The notes under the pieces are model-generated. The model did not search any database. It saw only the letters and a list, made by a program, of their open reading frames with translations, and was not told the origin of the DNA. A stretch of DNA of 25,997 bases from Pseudomonadota bacterium. GTDB taxonomy: Bacteria > Pseudomonadota > Alphaproteobacteria > Azospirillales > Azospirillaceae. Made by a program: the position numbers and the translations under genes. Position 1 is the first letter of the stretch; each line of letters starts with the position of its first letter. This document shows, piece after piece, positions 21,246-25,997 of the stretch. The stretch spans positions 1 to 25,997 of the forward strand of contig JAEYOB010000234.1 in assembly GCA_023412175.1 (NCBI GenBank), read 5' to 3'.

Positions 21246-23006
21246 ATGACCGACGCTGCGCACTTCTCGGTAGATACACGGCTGACCCGACTGCTGGGCG
21301 AGACGTACCGGTCCAGCGAGTTGGCGCTCAAAGAACTTGTCGACAACTCGTGGGACGCCGACGCACGGAACGTCTGGATCTCGCTGCCGACGCCGCTCAC
21401 CAACGAAGCCATCGTCGTGAGAGACGACGGCACCGGCATGACGGCCCGTGAGATGCGTAACGAGTACCTCAACATCGCGAGCGACAAGCGCACGAGAACC
21501 GGTGAGCGGACGCCGCTGTACAACCGCAAGGTCAAGGGCCGGAAAGGCATCGGCAAATTCGCTGGGCTAATGATCGCTGGCCGCATGCAGGTCGAGGCCG
21601 TCGCCCGAGGCCGCAGATGCACGCTGCTGATCGACAAGAAGACGTTGATCGAGAATCAGAACGATCTCGAAGCCGTGCCGTTGCCGTTTGCAGACGATCC
21701 GGCACGCGACGGCGAGGTCGGCACAACTGTCATCCTATCCGATCTCGATGATCGCCTGAACTTTCCGACCCCTGACCGGCTGCGCGAGGTGCTGATCCAC
21801 GAATACGGTCGCGAGGACAGCTTCCGAGTATTTGTCAACGACGTGCCGCTGTCGGTACAGGATGTCCCCGGCACGACAACGCAGGTAAGCACGGCGCTGC
21901 CAACCGCCGGCACCGTCAGCCTGCATTTCACCGTGGCTGAGGGTAAGCGCCCGCCGCGGTCGCCAGGGATCATCCTCAAGATCGACGGCAAGGCGGTTGG
22001 AAAGCCCATGCTCTTTGGGCTGGATGAGGACGAGGAGATCCCGGCGAAGCTGGCGAGACGCGTCTACGGTGAGGTCGACCTGACCGGGCTGGAGGACTAC
22101 GTGACCGCTGACTGGGGTGGGATGATCGAAAACAGTAAGGCCTTTCAGGAGGCTCGGGCCTACGTCAGCGCGGTGGTCAAGGACGGGCTCCGGGCCACCC
22201 ACGCTCGTGAAATGAGTCTGCAGAAGGCGCGCCTCCAAAAGCAGGTACAGCAGCGCCTTCAGCAGCTACCCGAACACCGCCGTCAATACGCACAAGAGGC
22301 GCTCAACCGCATTCTGCGGCGCTTTTATGGCGAGAGCGACGAGCGGATCGCAACGATCGCCGACGTGGCGCTGGATGCGTTGGAGCACGACATCTATTGG
22401 GCGGTGCTCGAGCGGATCGGTGCATCAAGTCATGGCGATGTTGGCTCATTCGCGGCGTCGCTGGAGCAGTTCGGCCTGCTCGAACTCTCTACAATTGGTG
22501 TTCAAGCCGCGCACCGGCGTCAGTTCCTCGATTACCTAGACCAGCTTATCCAAAAACCGGAGACACTCGAAAAGGACACGCATAAAGCCCTCGAAACCAA
22601 CCTTTGGGTGTTCGGTCGTAAATACTCTATGATGTCTTCAAACGCGACGCTGCGTAATATTATTGAGAGTTATTGCGCCGCCACGTTTAAGGGCAGCCGC
22701 GCCGCTAAGCGCCCAGATCTACTTCTGTCGCAAGATTACGGTGACACCTACCTACTGATCGAGTTCAAGCGCCCCTCCCACAGCATCACGCGCGACGACA
22801 TCGCCCAGGCAGAGAAGTACCGGGACGATCTGTCGGCACGGCTGTCATCGACGACGCGAATGGAGATCATGATGGTGGGCAAAGGGCGCACCGTCACAAT
22901 AGATACGAACAACCTGTTGAGCAGTATCGCCATTCACTCCTACGCTAGCATCATCTCGACGGCACGCAGCGAGCTGGACTGGCTAATTGGTTCGTTGTCT
23001 CGTTAG
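21246..23006 (+). CDS. GHKL ATPase fused to PD-(D/E)XK nuclease domain (Shedu-like), candidate defence protein
   Basis: The 586-residue protein begins with a Bergerat-fold ATPase: N box ELALKELVDNSWDAD (residues 25-39, Glu30, Asn34), G1 DDGTGM (60-65), G2 GRKGIGKFAG (98-107) and the GTTVILSDL strand. A long helical middle (about 300-450) follows. The C-terminal part carries RPDLLL with Asp491 and YLLIEFKRPSHSI with Glu506 and Lys508, a PD-(D/E)XK core resembling the SduA C-terminal (Shedu/DUF4263) nuclease domain; the NLWVFG segment before it fits too. The ATPase belongs to the Hsp90/MutL/MORC class. The likely role is ATP-controlled DNA cleavage in phage or plasmid defence, acting alone since no partner gene is adjacent. 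ATG 21246 fits the fold's start; no strong ribosome site is visible. Confidence 0.8.
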   Translation: MTDAAHFSVDTRLTRLLGETYRSSELALKELVDNSWDADARNVWISLPTPLTNEAIVVRDDGTGMTAREMRNEYLNIASDKRTRTGERTPLYNRKVKGRKGIGKFAGLMIAGRMQVEAVARGRRCTLLIDKKTLIENQNDLEAVPLPFADDPARDGEVGTTVILSDLDDRLNFPTPDRLREVLIHEYGREDSFRVFVNDVPLSVQDVPGTTTQVSTALPTAGTVSLHFTVAEGKRPPRSPGIILKIDGKAVGKPMLFGLDEDEEIPAKLARRVYGEVDLTGLEDYVTADWGGMIENSKAFQEARAYVSAVVKDGLRATHAREMSLQKARLQKQVQQRLQQLPEHRRQYAQEALNRILRRFYGESDERIATIADVALDALEHDIYWAVLERIGASSHGDVGSFAASLEQFGLLELSTIGVQAAHRRQFLDYLDQLIQKPETLEKDTHKALETNLWVFGRKYSMMSSNATLRNIIESYCAATFKGSRAAKRPDLLLSQDYGDTYLLIEFKRPSHSITRDDIAQAEKYRDDLSARLSSTTRMEIMMVGKGRTVTIDTNNLLSSIAIHSYASIISTARSELDWLIGSLSR

Positions 23007-23431
23007 CTCCCTTTCACCACGCCTCCATCGGAGGATGTCGCGCCCCTTCTTGGAAGGTTGGGCCGTCTGCTTTTGGTTCAAGGCAGACCATGGTGCGAAC
23101 GATGGTGCGTCACGATGCCCCTGCGAGCGTCAGCGAGGGCATTCTGCCGATGAATGCGCACGTGAACAGCGTCGGCATCAGAGCGCCCTTACAGGGCAGG
23201 AGAGGCGCATCGAGGAAGTGGAGTTCCGTTACGAAACTTCCGCAACACTAGTTCGGCTGCGCCGGTGCCGCGGGATCCTGTGTTGCGCGCTGTGGCCCTT
23301 GTGAGCTGAGAACGGCGCTTCCGTTAAGCCCCACCCAACACAGTTGCTTGCAATCTCTAGCATACCAGCTTTTCGGGTAACATGCCGTGGAGGGCGCGCT
23401 GATTCCAGCGCCATGGCATAGACGAGTCACG
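23007..23431. other. Gap without a gene between the GHKL gene and the IS66 element
   Basis: No convincing gene. It holds a diverged copy of the 15-bp dyad (23223-23237) and a GC-rich stretch with repeated GAGCGTCAGCGAGGG-like sequence near 23120. The eight bases GAGTCACG (23424-23431) adjoin the IS66 element and would be the left copy of its target duplication. Confidence 0.5.
23223..23237. repeat. Diverged copy of the GTTCCGTTTCGGAAC dyad
   Basis: GTTCCGTTACGAAAC matches the copies at 10626 and 17086 at 13 of 15 positions. The flank AG before it and TTC after it also match the 10626 copy. It lies in the same orientation, 217 bases after the GHKL gene. Confidence 0.5.
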
Positions 23432-23447
23432 GTACGCATCCGGTGAG
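23432..23447 (+). repeat. IS66 left terminal inverted repeat
   Basis: GTACGCATCCGGTGAG, matched exactly by the reverse complement of 25982-25997. It lies 9 bases outside the end of tnpC. Confidence 0.9.
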
Positions 23448-23455
23448 GGCCGCGG

Positions 23456-25063
23456 TCAGTCCGGTTTCCAGTTCCAGGGCAGGAGTTCGGGCAGTCGGTT
23501 TTGCGGCAGGTCGGCGATGCGGGCCAGGACGTCGGCGAGCCACGCCTGGGGATCGACGCCGTTCAGCTTCGCCGTGGTGATCAGGCCATACATGATCGCC
23601 GCCCGCTGGCCGCCGCGATCGGAGCCGCAGAACAGCCACGCTTTCCTGCCGAGGGCAATGCCGCGCAGCCCACGCTCGGCGGAATTGTTCGTCAGGCACA
23701 GCCGGCCGTCGCCGAGGAAGCGGGTGAAACCGTCCCAGCGGGTCAGCATGTAGTTCATCGCCTTGGCTACCGGCGCATGGCGGGAGAGCCGGGCGCGCTC
23801 CGTCCGCATCCAGCCTTCCAGCGCGGCAACCAAGGGAACGCCGTGCTCCTGGCGCGCCGCCAGCCGCTCGGCCGCCGGCTTGCCGGTCAAGGCGCGTTCA
23901 AGCTCGAAGATGGCGTCGATGCGCTTCACCGCCTCCAACGCCAGCGGCGCGATCGGCGGGGCGTCCTTGCCGCGCCTCTTGCTCGCGGCGATGTCGGCCA
24001 GCTTGAAGAAGCCCCGTCGCGCATGGGCCCAGCACAGCGCAGCGCCGATCGGCCCCGGCTTGCGGTCGGCCTCGTACAGCCGGTTGTAGCCGGCGAAGGC
24101 GTCGGCCTGCAGCCAGCCCTTGAAGCCGGCCAAGTGCCGTTCAGGGTGCTCGCCCCTGCGGTCGCGCGAGTAGTGGAACAGCGCCGCCGGTGGAGCCCGG
24201 CCGGCAAACGGCCGGTCGTCGCGCACATACACCCACAGCCGGCCGGTGTCGGTCGCGCCCTTGGCCAGCACCGGCACCGGCGTGTCGTCGCCGTGCAGCC
24301 GGTCGGCCGCCATCACGTGCGCCGCGATCAGCGTGTGCAGCGGCGCCAGCACCGCGGCCGCCGTGCCCACCTGGTCGGCCAGCGTCGACACGCTGAGCGG
24401 CACGCCTTCACGAGCAAAGCGCTCGGCCTGCCGGTTGAGCGGCTGGTGCTGGCCGAACTTCTCGAACAGGATCATCGCCAGCAGGCTTGGGCCGGCCCAG
24501 CCGCGCGGCGTGGCATGGAAGGGCGCCGGTGGCTGGCTGATCGTCTCGCAGTGCCGGCAGGAGAACTTCTCGCGCACCGTCTGGATCACCTTCCATTGGC
24601 GCGGGATCACCTCCAGCGTTTCGGTGATCGTCTCGCCCAGCTTGCACAGCTTGTCCGAACCGCAGCAGGGGCAGGCCGTCGGCGCCGGCACAACGACGCG
24701 CTCGCGCGGAAGATGCTCGGGAAAGGGCTGGCGTGACGGCCGCTTGCGGATGAAGGCCGCCACCGCAGTGGTCCGAGCCGCCGCCGTCTCGGCCCGCAGC
24801 TCGTCCTCGCTGGCCGTCGCCTCCAGCTCCTCGAGCTGGAGTTCCAGCTGATCCAGCAGGCGCGCCTTGCGCTCGGAGCGCGTGCCGTACAACTCCCGGC
24901 GCAGTTTCTCGATCTCCAGCTTCAGGCTGGCGATCAGGGCGTCGGTGTTGGAGGCCACCGCCCTGGCCCGGGCCGCCTCGGCTTCCGCGGCATCCGCTCG
25001 CGCCTCGGCCTGCGCCAAGGCGGCGCGCAGGGCGGCGATGTCGTCGGGCGGAGCGGCGGTCAT
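23456..25063 (-). CDS. tnpC: IS66 family transposase TnpC
   Basis: The 535-residue transposase catalyses strand transfer for the element. It has an N-terminal leucine-zipper coiled coil (about residues 8-85, alanine, glutamate and arginine rich), a zinc-binding region with CPCC and a later SCRHC pair, and a DDE catalytic core: Asp259 in HGDDTPVPV, Asp321 in QADAFAGYNRLY, Glu463 in NNSAERGLRG. The IS66 C-terminal tail (LITTAKLNGVDPQAWL) is present. Length and domain order match full-size IS66 transposases. It is the last gene of the IS operon, 79 bases after tnpB. Confidence 0.95.
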   Translation of the reverse strand: MTAAPPDDIAALRAALAQAEARADAAEAEAARARAVASNTDALIASLKLEIEKLRRELYGTRSERKARLLDQLELQLEELEATASEDELRAETAAARTTAVAAFIRKRPSRQPFPEHLPRERVVVPAPTACPCCGSDKLCKLGETITETLEVIPRQWKVIQTVREKFSCRHCETISQPPAPFHATPRGWAGPSLLAMILFEKFGQHQPLNRQAERFAREGVPLSVSTLADQVGTAAAVLAPLHTLIAAHVMAADRLHGDDTPVPVLAKGATDTGRLWVYVRDDRPFAGRAPPAALFHYSRDRRGEHPERHLAGFKGWLQADAFAGYNRLYEADRKPGPIGAALCWAHARRGFFKLADIAASKRRGKDAPPIAPLALEAVKRIDAIFELERALTGKPAAERLAARQEHGVPLVAALEGWMRTERARLSRHAPVAKAMNYMLTRWDGFTRFLGDGRLCLTNNSAERGLRGIALGRKAWLFCGSDRGGQRAAIMYGLITTAKLNGVDPQAWLADVLARIADLPQNRLPELLPWNWKPD

Positions 25064-25142
25064 GGCGCCAGTCTACCCGGGATCGTCCCGAAGAGCCGCC
25101 GCATTCCCGGCTGAACGGCGGCGTCGATTCACCGTGTCGCAG

Positions 25143-25490
25143 TCAGCCGGCGGCCTCGGGCCTCCAGGTTTTCTGCGGGTTGCGCCAATCGATGCCTTCC
25201 AGCAGATAGCCCATCTGCCCGACAGAGATCGACACCGCGCCGTCCACCGGCGTGGGCCAAACGAAACGGCCCCGCTCAAGCCGTTTCACGAACAGGCAAC
25301 TGCCTTGGCCGTCGTGCCAGATCACTTTCACCAGATCACCCCGGCGTCCGCGGAAGATGAAGAGATGGCCGCAGTGCGGATCCTGGCCGAGCAGTTCCTG
25401 AACCTGAAGCGCCAAGCTCGCCCAGCCCTTACGCATGTCGGTGTAGCCGCTGACCAGCCAGACCCGCACGCCGCTCGGCACCGGGATCAT
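25143..25490 (-). CDS. tnpB: IS66 accessory protein TnpB
   Basis: The 115-residue protein shows the Orf2 pattern: an early YTDMRKGW segment, then GHLFIFRGRRGDLVKVIWHDGQG and the FVWPTPVDGAVSIS strand. It is required with TnpA and TnpC for IS66 transposition; its biochemical role is not settled and it is unrelated to the IS200/IS605 TnpB nucleases. Its ATG overlaps the end of tnpA by four bases, indicating translational coupling. Confidence 0.95.
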   Translation of the reverse strand: MIPVPSGVRVWLVSGYTDMRKGWASLALQVQELLGQDPHCGHLFIFRGRRGDLVKVIWHDGQGSCLFVKRLERGRFVWPTPVDGAVSISVGQMGYLLEGIDWRNPQKTWRPEAAG

Positions 25491-25900
25491 GCCAGGGCGC
25501 CGACGACGGCCGCCGCCAGGGCTGGATCGACCGGCCCTTCCAGGCGCAGTCGCGCCCCGCCGGGCAGAATGAGCTCGAGGGTCGCCGCCGGGCTCGCGGC
25601 CGGCATCACCGGAGGCGTCAATGGTTCAGGCGCCTTCGGCTCCGGCACTTCGGTGGCGATCGGCTCCGGCGTGATGGTCACCGCGACGAAGTTGGACGGT
25701 CCGGCCACGGCGGTGTCGGTGGTCTTCATCAGCCGCCGCCAGCGGTACAGCAGGCTCTCGTGCACGCCGAGCCGGCGGGCCGCCTCCGTCACCACCACGC
25801 CGGGGCGGAACGCCTCCTCGACCATCCGCACCTTCTCCCACGGCGTGTAGGTCCGCCGCCGCTCCGTCCCCGTCAGTACCTCGACCCGCTGGTAAGCCAT
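25487..25900 (-). CDS. tnpA: IS66 accessory protein TnpA (helix-turn-helix)
   Basis: The product has an IS3/IS66 Orf1-type helix-turn-helix (VTEAARRLGVHESLLYRWRR) after the TYTPWEKVRMVEEAF segment, then a proline-rich linker and a short C-terminal strand-rich end. I chose the ATG at 25900, which gives an MAYQRVEVLTG start; the frame is open to another ATG at 25945, 15 codons earlier and nearer the terminal repeat. It probably binds the element's ends or assists the transposase. Confidence 0.9.
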   Translation of the reverse strand: MAYQRVEVLTGTERRRTYTPWEKVRMVEEAFRPGVVVTEAARRLGVHESLLYRWRRLMKTTDTAVAGPSNFVAVTITPEPIATEVPEPKAPEPLTPPVMPAASPAATLELILPGGARLRLEGPVDPALAAAVVGALA

Positions 25901-25981
25901 GACGTTTGCCACTCGTTTGCGTCCGCGCGATGACGCGCTGCGCAAACCTCAGCCGCCATCCCCTTCCTTGCCAAGGCGGTG

Positions 25982-25997
25982 CTCACCGGATGCGTAC
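25982..25997 (-). repeat. IS66 right terminal inverted repeat
   Basis: CTCACCGGATGCGTAC on the plus strand, the exact reverse complement of 23432-23447. It is the last sequence in the window. Confidence 0.9.

Larger units (their letters stand above)
23432..25997 (-). mobile_element. Complete IS66-family insertion sequence (2566 bp)
   Basis: Sixteen-base perfect terminal inverted repeats, GTACGCATCCGGTGAG at 23432-23447 and its reverse complement at 25982-25997, enclose the three IS66 genes tnpA, tnpB and tnpC on the minus strand. All three frames are open and the transposase keeps its DDE residues, so the element looks active. IS66 elements usually duplicate 8 bases of target; the left candidate is GAGTCACG, and the right copy would lie outside the window, which ends on the last base of the element. 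Confidence 0.93.

Overview
The window is high-GC DNA that looks alphaproteobacterial, most likely Azospirillum or a close Rhodospirillales relative. Supporting signs are a class II (CP4-like) aroA that overlaps cmk, a TIGR02300/FYDLN-acid protein beside it, DUF3768-type small genes, a MASE1 hybrid kinase and an IS66 element. No species call is possible from the sequence alone.

Core chromosome (about 1-4500): the start of cmk and the whole of aroA on the minus strand, a small unknown plus-strand ORF, a secreted gamma-glutamyltransferase on the minus strand, a TIGR02300 protein on the plus strand, and a complete tRNA-Ala(GGC).

Island, part 1 (about 4500-10640): directly behind the tRNA sits a tyrosine integrase broken by a frameshift. 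It is followed by an unknown lower-GC gene and a two-gene unit made of an unrecognised 535-residue protein and a 472-residue transglycosylase of the TGT fold. The second protein keeps both catalytic aspartates but lacks the zinc site of tRNA-guanine transglycosylase. It most resembles the DpdA type that puts 7-deazaguanines into DNA. This pair is my main candidate for a poorly described system.

Island, part 2 (about 10640-17300): a very small tyrosine recombinase, a membrane hybrid histidine kinase divergent from a NarL/LuxR regulator, a zinc-ribbon membrane protein, an orphan FlgE-like hook gene and two small helical proteins. A 15-bp dyad, GTTCCGTTTCGGAAC, lies at both borders of this block in the same orientation. 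Related dyads lie before the transglycosylase pair and after the GHKL gene.

Island, part 3 (about 17300-23430): plasmid-type material. A gene-free stretch with three perfect inverted repeats leads into a helicase-like gene with an in-frame TGA, then small DUF6626-, DUF6641- and DUF3768-like genes. A GHKL-ATPase fused to a PD-(D/E)XK nuclease domain (Shedu-like) follows and is a likely antiphage effector.

Right edge (23432-25997): a complete IS66-family element with 16-bp terminal inverted repeats; its last base is the last base of the window. The matching island end and att repeat are not visible, so the island probably continues beyond the window. The layout suggests a tRNA-anchored island built by several integrations, carrying a candidate DNA modification unit and a candidate nuclease defence gene, with decay in two of its mobility or replication genes.
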